From positions 620,001 through 684,000 of the forward strand of contig JALUTQ010000004.1 in assembly GCA_032718865.1 (NCBI GenBank): a stretch of 64,000 nucleotides of DNA. The letters run 5' to 3'. The DNA comes from Tilletia caries. Its lineage: Eukaryota > Basidiomycota > Exobasidiomycetes > Tilletiales > Tilletiaceae. A program made the position numbers and the translations under genes. This document shows, one piece after another, positions 32,601 to 42,398 of the stretch. Within the stretch, counting starts at the first letter, position 1; each line of letters starts with the position of its first letter. The notes beneath the pieces were generated by a model, which was not told where the DNA came from, searched no databases, and saw only the letters and a list, made by a program, of their open reading frames with translations.

Positions 32601-35517
32601 GATTCGCTCCACTCACTGAAGCACGACCGCGACTTACACTACACTCTTCATTCAGTGGTCAAACGCCCCTCGGAATGCTGGTATAATAGCCGCCTTCTGG
32701 ATTGCCTTCTTGGTCTGGTACTGCACTGCATCTCTTTTCCAGAAGGACCCTACCGCAAGCGGTGGTGTCACCGTCTTCAAGCGAGGCAGTGCTCCTGCAG
32801 CCGTCAAGCAAGCGACCAAGGCAGCCGGTGAAGATCTTGAGGCAAACGAACCAGAATCGGAGAAGGCTCTCAGCAAAGAGGCCATCGATCAGCAGAATGA
32901 GAAGACGGACCTGGCTGCCACAAAGATCGTGGCGTCCAAGGATATCTTTGCCTGGAAGGATGTCACATACGACGTCGTGGTCAAGGGCGGCGAGCAACGA
33001 CGACTGCTGAACCATGTGTCTGGCTTCATTCGGTGAGTATGGTGCAAGTCCCCTTTGCCATTTATGCCCTGTGCTGTCGCTCAACAAGAAACATCACTGG
33101 AATCCACAGCCCTGGTACCCTGGTGGCCCTGATGGGTGAATCAGGCGCGGGTAAGACTACCCTTCTCAACGTCCTGGCCCAGCGCACTTCCGTCGGCGTT
33201 GTTGGAGGCGATTTCACCGTCAGCTCGCGCCCGCTTCCTCGCAGTTTCCAAGCAGACACTGGTTACGCTCAGCAGCAGGATGTCCACATGGGCGAAACCA
33301 CGGTTCGGGAGGCGCTCATTTTCAGTGCCCTGTTGCGTCAGCCGGCGGAGACGCCCAAGCAGGAGAAGCTGGACTACGTTGAGGCGGTCATCCAAATGCT
33401 TGAGATGGTGAGCACACAGAATGAATCACCCTCGGCGACTTTCAACAAGCGTTATGATTGGTATATGGTGAAACGTTGTGACAGTATTGACATTTCCATC
33501 ATTCCGCGGCCGACTCGTCTGTAGGAGTCCTTTGCGAATGCCATGGTCGGTGAAGTCGGAGCTGGTCTTAGTGTCGAGCAGCGCAAGTGAGTTCGGTTTT
33601 TCTTTTACTTCCTGAACCTGACAGCCTGATCCGGGAGCTGATTTTGATTTTGCACCCACAGGCGACTCACCATCGGTGTGGAACTTGCGGCCAAGCCGGA
33701 GCTGCTTCTCTTCTTGGATGAGCCCACCTCGGGTCTTGACGGACAGTCGGCTTGGAGTATCATTCGTTTCTTGCGCAAGCTTGCGGACGCTGGCCAGGCA
33801 ATTCTCTGCACTGTGCACCAACCGAGTGGAGAGTTGTTCTGCTCGTTCGACCGCCTGCTGCTTCTCAAGAAGTGAGTGTCTGCTGTTTATATTCTGATCT
33901 GCCATACTTCGATCACTCACAAGTTGGCTTGGATTTACAGGGGCGGAGAGACTGTCTACTTTGGCGACATTGGTTCTCAGGCCAGCAACGTTATCGACTA
34001 CTTCTCTGCGCGCGGCGACCTCACGTTCAAGGACGGCGAGAACCCGGCCGAGTTCATGCTGGAGGTCATCGGAGCCGGCGCTTCGTCGACGACGAAACAG
34101 GACTGGCACAGGCTGTACAAAGAGAGTCCCATGGCGACGCAGCTGCAGCACGACCTCGAAGGCATCGCAAAAGAGTCAAGCGCTCGAGAGGTCCGCCCCG
34201 AGGATGAGAAGCGAGGCTCAAGACAGTACGCTGTTGGCACCATGACGCAACTTCGCCTCGTTATCGGTCGTCAGTTGACATTCCAGCATCGCAACGTGAC
34301 GTACATGGGTGCCAAGATTGGGTTGAACCTTCTCGCTGGTCTGTTCATCGGCTCCAGTTTCTGGGCACAAGGTCAAAACTTGTCCGTTGCCAGTAAGTTG
34401 GAACTTCGAATACATGGACTGGTGTAAAGAGCAATTGAGGCTGACTGCTAGCACTGTATCCCTTCTTTTTCTTTGCTTCAGGTCTTCAAAACAAGTTGTT
34501 CGCTGTCTTCATGGCTCTCGTCATCAGTACGTCGCTTGCTCAACAGCTTCAACCGGTCATCATCAATCTTCGGTCTCTGTATGAGGTCCGTGAACGGCCG
34601 TCGAAGATGTATTCGTGGCCCGTCGCGGTGACTGCCTACCTGATCGGAGAGGTCCCGTGGAACCTGATCGGCTCGACACTCTTCTGGGCACCATGGTTCT
34701 GGATGATTCGATTCCCTGGTGGACAGCGCGCTGCATTCAACTGGGGCCTGGTTCAGATCTTCTCGCTCTACTGGTCGACTTTCGCCACCGCGTTGGCTGT
34801 CATTTCTCCCAACCCTCTGATAGCGAGTGTTCTCTTCTCGACCTTCTTCTCGTTTGTCATCATCTTCTGCGGTGTGGTCCAGCCGCCGCCCCAGCTTCCG
34901 TACTTCTGGCGGGTTTGGATGGTACGTTTCCATTGGCCCCAGAAACAAGCACATTGTCGAACGGCAAGGACTGACATGCTCTCCCGCCTCTCATCCTTCC
35001 CTTTTTCCTCTAACAGTTCCCCCTCAGCCCGTTCACGTACCTCGTGGAGACGCTCGTCGGCAACGCAGTTACGGGCCTTCCTGTCCGATGCACACAGAGT
35101 GAACTCAACATCCTGCAACCTCCTCCGGGCCAAAGCTGCGACCAGTACTTGGGCGGCTTCTCGACGAGCTTGGACACGCTCAACTCAGGAGGCGCAGTGA
35201 CGGCCATCGACAGTGGTTACTTCCAAACCCTGTCCAACGGTCAATGTGGCTACTGCCAATTCCGCGACGGTGATAAGTTCTTGGCTTCGGTCCAGCTCGA
35301 CGCGTCACTGCGATACCGTGACATCGGTATCCTGCTGGCCTACGTCGTCTTCAACGTGTTCCTGGCCTACGCCCTCTTCTTCCTCTTCCGAATCGGCTTC
35401 AAGTCTTCGAAGGCACCCAAGGTCAAGGGGAAGGTCGGGGCTGCTCCCATCTCGGCGACCGGACAGGACCCTGTCAAGGAGGAGACACCTGACAAGAGGG
35501 CAGTCGAGTCTCAATGA
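29680..35517 (+). CDS. PDR/CDR-type ABC transporter (ABCG, full-length)
   Basis: Fourteen exons sum to 1589 residues: 29680-29977, 30071-30587, 30666-31671, 31758-31779, 31847-31997, 32077-32276, 32347-32582, 32656-33032, 33110-33407, 33525-33586, 33662-33871, 33941-34392, 34482-34921 and 35017-35517. Layout is (NBD-TMD)x2 in the plasma membrane, exporting drugs, lipids or toxins with ATP. NBD1 has the fungal degenerate Walker [13 protein letters not shown] (Cys for Lys), signature [13 protein letters not shown] and Walker [17 protein letters not shown]2 has an intact Walker [13 protein letters not shown], a weak signature LSVEQRKRLTIG and Walker [14 protein letters not shown]. This asymmetry is normal for the Pdr5/Cdr1 family. 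The Cys-rich loop before the last helix is present. Exon 4 is only 22 nt. Substrate cannot be inferred. Confidence 0.95.
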
Positions 35518-36297
35518 GACCTCCAAACGTCATGGATCGCTAAGGGCTCTCTCGTTCTGCCGTCCGTTCTCTCCTTATCTCACGTGAACGCATACCCATT
35601 CGTTATCTTGCTGCTGTTCTTCTTCTTCGACTTTCCGATTTACGAGGCGAGGGCGGCGTCTGTACAGGTGGTCCATCAAGGCCTGCTCCGACCTATCCTT
35701 TCCAACCTTTTCTTTGGACTCTCAGATCTCAGCGGCCTCCTTCCTTTCCAATGTCTGGGTCGTGCCTCTTTCATTATCATAAATCCTGTCTCGACTCTAC
35801 TAGAACCATTACGCTGCGCCGAAATCGTTACCCACTCCTTCTATGAACATATAAATTCCGAGGTACCAACTGCACGATGGAGCGAAGGTGAGGTTGAATC
35901 AAATTGAGCGACTTCATCCAGCATCCATCGTGACTTGTTTTTTGAGGGCGATGGACTGGAGAAGTTGGAGGGTTGTACCGTGTACGTGACCATGAAGGAG
36001 GAAGGCCGAGGCCGAGCGCGAAAGGCAGGTCACTAGGAGAGGGCATATTCACATCCTGGTCCTGATCACGAAGGAGAAGAGGGCTTCGGCTACGCTGTCG
36101 AGACTGGGCAGGACTCAAGGTGGAACTGGAGTTGACGACGAGGCGGTGGTTGTGGGAAGAGGCGAGTCATTGGCGGCATCTGCAATGATACGAGCCTTCT
36201 ACATCTTGTCATATTCCGTGACGCCGTCCCGACCCCTGCTCAAGGCGTTTCTGTGGCTCTCGTCCGCAACACGAAGTGCGAGTTCGAGAGCCGCCGT
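35518..36297. other. Convergent intergenic region
   Basis: 780 bp between the transporter stop and the GNAT-like gene stop. A 96-residue minus-strand frame (35828-36118) starts with ATG but has no recognisable content. The rest looks like 3' UTR sequence. Confidence 0.45.
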
Positions 36298-37513
36298 CTA
36301 GGCAGTTCCCTCGATAACGCGCGGGAGTGGTATCGAGAACTTGATCCAGGAGACCTCGAACGGTCCAACCTCGTCCATGCTATCGAAGCCGAGCCGCTCC
36401 CACATCCGAAACGCAGCCAGATTGCCGTCCTCGCTTTCTGCACAGACAGAGAGTAAGTCATGCCAAGATGGGACCAATGCTGGTGTCCCAGAACCTGGTG
36501 TGACGAAAGGATCCGGTATCTCAGCCGATGCTTCGTTCGTAGGTGCCCATGTGTCTGGAGTCGAGCTAAGCCCACAGGCCCAGAGAGCGAAGAGCTTGGC
36601 TTGAACAACCTCGCGGGAGATGGAACGGATGATCAGATGGGAAGCACGGGTGGGAGGTGCAATTTGGTGGGCCGTGTCCGTCTCCTCTCCCTGCTTGATT
36701 GCAATGCCGCGCCAGTCTGGGATCACGAAGGTGGCGGCAATGCTGAGGGCGGAATGGGCGAGGGCCCAGGCGATAGGGCGGGTGGGGTTGGAGAGCTTAG
36801 CCTTCTCCGTGTCCACCTCGGTCAGACGCTCTCGGAGGCAGCATGAAAGGTGGGACCGCGAGGCAATATAAACTTGGGAGTAGTACTTGTTCGCGCCTTC
36901 CCAGACCTGAAAGGTTGGAAGTGAAAGACAAATCAGTAGAAAGGCATGGGAAAGAGGACAGGGAATCTTGGTTGACTCAAGAGAGCTTCTAGAACCCCTC
37001 AACGCGCCTTGAACGTACCGCCTCCACGTCTTCTTTCTGAACCTTGGTCATCGATAGACTGCGAGAGGTTTCAAGCCACGGAGCCACTGGCTGCGGCCAG
37101 ACGTGACGGGCAGCAAGCAAGAACGCTCGGCCAGCATGTTCATACTCCACCTCGATCCCCAGCGACTTCTCTTCGTTGAGACGATTCATGGCCGTGATAA
37201 TGTCCTTGGGAATAGCATAACCAAATACGGCAGCCCTGTTGATTTCTCCGCCCATCATTCCTCCAGCCGCTCGGCTCCACTCTCGAACCTGAACCGGCAG
37301 GAGGGTGGCGAGAACATAGGCGAGCAGAGCCGTCGATTGATCATTCTTGTCACCTTCGGGCCGACAGGGCTGGGAGAGCCAGATGTCCAAGATGGGAGGG
37401 TCGGCCTCCTGTTTCGGCGGGTCGGTGAGTGAGTTCTGTGGAGAGGTGAGGAGCAGAAGACCCCAACAGCTGCCGTCTGACGCCCGTCTTGTCGGGATCG
37501 CGGTCGTTTTCAT
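36298..37513 (-). CDS. Putative GNAT-family acetyltransferase-like protein
   Basis: Two exons, 37513-37019 and 36906-36298, joined in phase, encode 367 residues. The C-terminal end NLAAFRMWERLGFDSMDEVGPFEV has the shape of the last GNAT helix-strand (N..A...WE.LGF), where an acyl-CoA-dependent N-acyltransferase closes its CoA site. An upstream segment RASHLIIRSISREVVQAKLFALWACG could be the preceding helix. The central pyrophosphate loop (Q/RxxGxG/A) is not clear, so the family call is tentative and the substrate unknown. The Mutator-like element lies 236 bp upstream of the start codon and may have displaced the native promoter. Confidence 0.45.
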
Positions 37514-37748
37514 CGTTGAGGGTGGAGAAAGGTGGGAGGGAACATTCCCGAAGGCAAACGCCCGTGCCCGTGCATCGAAGCGAGTCAGGAGATTCCATCG
37601 GTCTGATTCTGGGATGGGAAGCGGGTGCGATGATGAAGATTGAGCATCAGATGGTTTGGATGGGGGATAGAGCGATGGGTGCAGAAGGAGGTTCAGCAGT
37701 TGATCTCGGATGTGCTGGGACCTTGGTAGACTCGGAGGCGTTGATAAA

Positions 37749-38606
37749 CGAGAACGGGTGAATGTCCCGATCTATGGTCGGTTCGCCCCGAGCACCCCGG
37801 CACTGACCCCGATCTATAGTTGAGTGACCCCATAAAGATGGTCATGTGACCCCATAAAGATGGTCGATTGAGCCCGTAAAAAACGCAATTTTTGGTGCAT
37901 TGACCCCGTAAGATTAGTACATTGAGCCCATAAAGATGGTCGATTGGCCCCATAAAGATGGTGGACAGAGCCCGTAATGTCTATTTCAGCCGGATAGAGC
38001 GGTAGTGTGTACTAACACTGTCCAAACGACCGGTCGGGCCTTCAGGTATGTAAGAGGGTTCAACTCACATACAAGTCGAGCTTCTGTGAAGCGTTTCTGC
38101 CCGTCGACGAGCTCTCAAAGTGAATTACGTCGCCGAAGACCGCCATCCCGGCCCGCCTATGACCGGATATGACCCTGGAAGCTCAGTACAGTTACTTCAG
38201 GCACCCTGGCCGCTGTAGAATAATTTATCTGGAAGATTTGGAAGCAGGGAAGGTCGCGAAAGGCGATTTGAGATTTTTATGGGGCCAGTGCCCTGCCTTA
38301 TGGGGCCAATCGACCATCTTTATGGGTTCAATCGCCTTTGTTTATGGGTTCAGTCGCCGATAATTACGGGCTGAATCGCCTCATCTTACGGGCTCAATTC
38401 AAAAAACGCTTACGGGGCCAATCGCCTCATGCTCGGGGCGAATCGACCATAGATCGAGAACGGGTGAATGTCCCGATCTATGGTCGGTTCGCCCCGAGCA
38501 CCCCGGCACGTGAAATTTGACAGAATGCCCCTCCCTCGGCTCGAATTGGACAGAATGCCCTCCTCCGCCCGATTTGACAGAATGCCCTCCCCGATGCGAC
38601 GCGTAG
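37749..38606. repeat. Left inverted arm of the MULE
   Basis: Pairs with 41518-42398. It is built of two subterminal arrays of short, phase-varied units. One array is CCATAAAGATGGTCGATTG-like. The inner one has three GACAGAATGCCC units at 38519-38590. Between the arrays is a unique core (about 38000-38270) also found in the solo copy at 7.9-9.2 kb. It ends with ATGCGACGCGTAG, whose ATG (38594) opens the transposase frame. Confidence 0.85.
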
Positions 38607-40470
38607 AACCAACGCGTAGCCCTCTTGAGTCTTGCCTCCATAAAACCTTCATCATCCTGACCATATCGAAGGTCCGCTGCGCAATCATGGCAAACACACA
38701 ACCTCAAAAGCCCCTTTGCGCCGTTGGCGACACATTCGCTTCTTTTGAGGACGCGGAGCATGCTGTGACCGAGTATGGAGTAGCCAACGGCTTTTCTCCC
38801 GGTGTCAAGAAGTCGGACAAAACCCGCATCGTCTACAGATGCGGCGCAAAAACAGGGAGCTGTCTGTGGGGTGCTCGCGTGTGGATGGGAAGCGGCTCGC
38901 GCGTCAAGATCAGCCGCTTGGACGACATGGGGACGCATACTTGCATTGGAACGCTTGCTCCTTACCGGCCCGCGTGGTCCAAAAATGCGTTTCTGGTACG
39001 CGCCGTTCAGGAGAGGATGACGGTCAAATCCAGTACCCCGGCCAAAGAGATTGCGGACGTCTTGCGCAAGGGTCTCAACATCGAGGTATCGCTAGACGCG
39101 CTTTACAAGGCGAAGAAAACTCTTCTCGGGTGTCACGACGAGGAACTCCGCAATCAGGTGCTTTACCTGCCGGCCTACTTCGCCAAGCTCAAAGACGCCG
39201 ACCCGGATACCATCGCGGTCATGCTCCCCGACCCCTCGCAAGACTCTCAACAGGACACCAAGACCGAGTTCAAGCGCTGCTTCATTGCTCCAGGGCCAGC
39301 TCGGATCGCGTTCGATTATTGCCGTCCAATCGTCGCTCTGGATGGCACATTCTTGAAGGGCAAGGTCAAGATGGTGCTTCTCTTGGCCGCAACATTCGAC
39401 GCGAACGATTCTCTTATCATTCTTGCCTGGGCGTTGGTTTCTTCCGAGTCTACGAGCAGCTGGTCATGGTTCATCAAGAATTTGAAGGCGGCGTTTCCAC
39501 GGATCGAAAAGCCGTTCACTACCATCACTTCAGATAGGGACAAAGGCCTGCTGGCCGCAGTAGAAGACGAGCTCCCGGAGGTCTGTCACGCCTACTGCTG
39601 CTATCATCTAGCTGCCAACCTCAAGAAACATCACGGAGCTTCGACCCAGCCGCTTTTTCTGGCGCTGCGTATACGCCACGTCAAAGCAGGAGTTCGATCG
39701 AGCGATGGGTCAATTACGAGAACGATGCAAAGAAGCTGCGGACTACCTTTGTGCTCCAGAGCAGGCCCACGAGCACTGGGCCTCGTACGCGTTTCCCAAT
39801 CGACGATGGGGACTTGTGACCTCCAACCTCGCCGAGATAGCCAACGCTCTCCTGGTTCCAATTCGGTCCCTCCCCCTCCTTCAGCTTCTCTCCAGCATAT
39901 ACGAACATCAACAAGAAAAATATTACGCACGTCGTGTGGAAAGCCAAGCGTGGCAAGGTCCCCTTTCGCCGACGGCAACCCGGAATCTGAAGGTCGCATG
40001 TGATGCAGCTCGCGGCATGTCCACAGTACCATCATGCGAGTTTTTCGGGCCTCGTTCGGTCCGGCACCAGCGCCTGGGAAGTCTACCTGCCCAAATCAAA
40101 TGAGTTCCCGCAAGGCGCATGCACCTGCGGCATCCCGCAGCAGCTGCTGCGACCATGCGCGCACCTCGTCGCGCTGAGCGTCAAGCTCCGACAGCAGCCC
40201 ATCTCCCATGTCCACTCAAGCTACAGCAAATCCACCTGGACCACTGCCTACAACAATTCTTTTTTCCCTGTCTCTACCAGCGATCTTCCTGTGGCGGATT
40301 GGTTGGAAGGCCCGGAGCTCACTCAAACCAAAGGTCGTCGGCGGATCAAGAGAATGGAGAAGGGAAAGAAGCAGAAGGAGCAGCGTACTCAGCCTCTGTG
40401 TAGTATCTGTCAAGAGGGAGGCCACACCAGGAAGTCTTGCTCATATGTACACTTTTTTTCAACAGCATGA
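38594..40470 (+). pseudogene. MULE transposase, two single-base frameshifts
   Basis: The frame opens at ATG 38594 (in the arm) or ATG 38687. The MULE domain is recognisable: the first Asp in IVALDGTFLKG, the second in ITSDRDKGLL, and the Glu in TSNLAEIANALL. A SWIM zinc finger follows (CTCGIPQQLLRPCAHL), and a C-terminal CCHC knuckle (CSICQEGGHTRKSC). The frame breaks twice, each time in a run of five T: 39654-39658 (between QPLF and WRCVYATSKQEF) and 40031-40035 (between VPSCEF and SGLVRSGTSAWEV). One T too many at each site explains both shifts. Either the gene is newly dead or these are homopolymer sequencing errors. The stop is at 40468-40470. Confidence 0.85.
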
Positions 40471-40488
40471 AATTCTCAATGATAAGCT

Positions 40489-41530
40489 TCAGCAATTGTA
40501 TTCGATGCGATTGACGGCAGGCATTGGTGCATTGGATGACATTTGACAGTGAGGAAGGCGCGGAAGCTGTGCTGGGAAGGGGATTTGTACTGTAGAAACT
40601 AGAAGGTCATAGGTGCGGTGGGTACGACGACCAGTTCCAAGGGAAGAGAAGGGTCAATGGATTAAGGGGAGAAAAGATGGAGACATGTAAAGTGTCAGCT
40701 TTCATCCACTCGAGCGCTCATGTAGCCAGCGTGGTCATGAACTCACTGCGCGCAGACAGGTAGAGTCTGATGTGAACCTACAAGAAGAAGGGAGACCAAT
40801 AGGAGCAGTGTCAATAATCTGTCCTGGTTACGCGTGCCGCGTAAGTCGTGCATGAACTCACCTGACTGGCCCCGAGCGACTGAGGCACCTCCCACGTTGT
40901 CCTCCGTCCTGCGGCCCGCCGCTCGTTGCTTGAAAGGAATCTGCACTGAGGAAGAAGACAGGCAAGGGCCAAGGCAGATTGGCAGAAGGGAAAGGGAAAA
41001 CAGATACGTGTCAGTGACTGTAGGCAAGTGTCTGCGTGGGGAGAGTGATCAACGCACCAAGGACCGTCGCGCACGCATCATCCACGCGCCTGTCTTGTCT
41101 GGTGGTGATGGGTATCTGTGGAAAGGATGTACATAGTTATCAGACAGCGCAGCCGTAGAATCCAGAACATTCCTGAGTACTCACTTGCGCAGATCAAAAA
41201 CCGGACGCACGACAGCACGGATGTGCACGCACGCACGGAACCGAGAGCAACGGGCGCCGGGAAGCAACCAGCAGGAGGCGAGGCGGGCGTTGCTTGAGCC
41301 GCTGGCTAGATGGATGCAAAGAAAGGCAGGGTAGAGTATCAGAAGCAGCTGGAACAGGACAGGACAAGCACTAAGCAGGACGATAGAGACTACTCACCAA
41401 AAACGCAGTATTGTTGATCTATGAGAGAAGGAGAAGACGAAGAGGAAGAAGAGTCAATGGTGGATATGCGAAGCTGGAAAGGAAAGTACTGCACCTTTGT
41501 GGTGGGCGGCTGGAGAGCTACGCGTCGCAT
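40489..41530 (-). CDS. Seven-exon passenger gene candidate inside the MULE
   Basis: Exons on the minus strand: 41530-41495, 41418-41398, 41348-41185, 41115-41058, 40945-40862, 40777-40747 and 40589-40489. Together they are 495 nt, one open frame of 164 residues. All six introns (49-157 nt) are GT-AG with GTGAGT/GTGCGT/GTGCAG donors, and most have CTRAY-like branch sites. The ATG lies in the right arm, in the same ATGCGACGCGTAG context as the transposase start in the left arm. The stop is 18 bp from the transposase stop. The product has a hydrophobic stretch LLLILYPAFLCIHL (about 20-34), several Cys and then a basic region. I recognise no family. It could instead be a spliced non-coding RNA whose frame is open by chance. 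Confidence 0.4.
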
Positions 41531-42398
41531 CGGGGAGGGCATTCTGTCAAATCGGGCGGAGGAGGGCATTCTGTCCAATTCGAGCCGAGGGAGGGGCATT
41601 CTGTCAAATTTCACGTGCCGGGGTGCTCGGGGCGAACCGACCATAGATCGGGACATTCACCCGTTCTCGATCTATGGTCGATTCGCCCCGAGCATGAGGC
41701 GATTGGCCCCGTAAGCGTTTTTTGAATTGAGCCCGTAAGATGAGGCGATTCAGCCCGTAATTATCGGCGACTGAACCCATAAACAAAGGCGATTGAACCC
41801 ATAAAGATGGTCGATTGGCCCCATAAGGCAGGGCACTGGCCCCATAAAAATCTCAAATCGCCTTTCGCGACCTTCCCTGCTTCCAAATCTTCCAGATAAA
41901 TTATTCTACAGCGGCCAGGGTGCCTGAAGTAACTGTACTGAGCTTCCAGGGTCATATCCGGTCATAGGCGGGCCGGGATGGCGGTCTTCGGCGACGTAAT
42001 TCACTTTGAGAGCTCGTCGACGGGCAGAAACGCTTCACAGAAGCTCGACTTGTATGTGAGTTGAACCCTCTTACATACCTGAAGGCCCGACCGGTCGTTT
42101 GGACAGTGTTAGTACACACTACCGCTCTATCCGGCTGAAATAGACATTACGGGCTCTGTCCACCATCTTTATGGGCTCTGTCCACCATCTTTATGGGGCC
42201 AATCGACCATCTTTATGGGCTCAATGTACTAATCTTACGGGGTCAATGCACCAAAATTGCGTTTTTTACGGGCTCAATCGACCATCTTTATGGGGTCACA
42301 TGACCATCTTTATGGGGTCACTCAACCATAGATCGGGGTCAGTGCCGGGGTGCTCGGGGCGAACCGACCATATAGATCGGGACATTCACCCGTTCTCG
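41518..42398. repeat. Right inverted arm of the MULE
   Basis: Inverted partner of 37749-38606, with one extra copy of the unit GGGCTCTGTCCACCATCTTT around 42150-42193. Compared with the solo copy at 7903-9174 it lacks only the nested MITE. The innermost bases carry the start codon of the minus-strand passenger gene (41530-41528). Confidence 0.85.

Larger units (their letters stand above)
37749..42398. mobile_element. Mutator-like element (MULE) with 0.86-kb inverted arms and two inward genes
   Basis: 4.65 kb bounded by CGAGAACGGGTGAATGTCCC at 37749 and its complement ending at 42398. The arms (37749-38606 and 41518-42398) are near-identical inverted repeats. They differ mainly by one 21-bp unit copy and a TA dinucleotide. 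Inside lie a MULE transposase (+) and, convergent to it, a seven-exon minus-strand gene-like unit. A partial second copy of the terminal sequence (38457-38514, mirrored at 41618-41675) sits inside each arm, so the arm is itself layered. I found no convincing 9-bp target duplication at the outermost bases, so exact ends may be off by some bases or one side has mutated. Confidence 0.85.

Noticed and set aside
38468..38593. Transposase ORF extended upstream through the arm
   Set aside because: The frame is open there by chance through the GACAGAATGCCC units; the first ATG with a mirrored counterpart is 38594.
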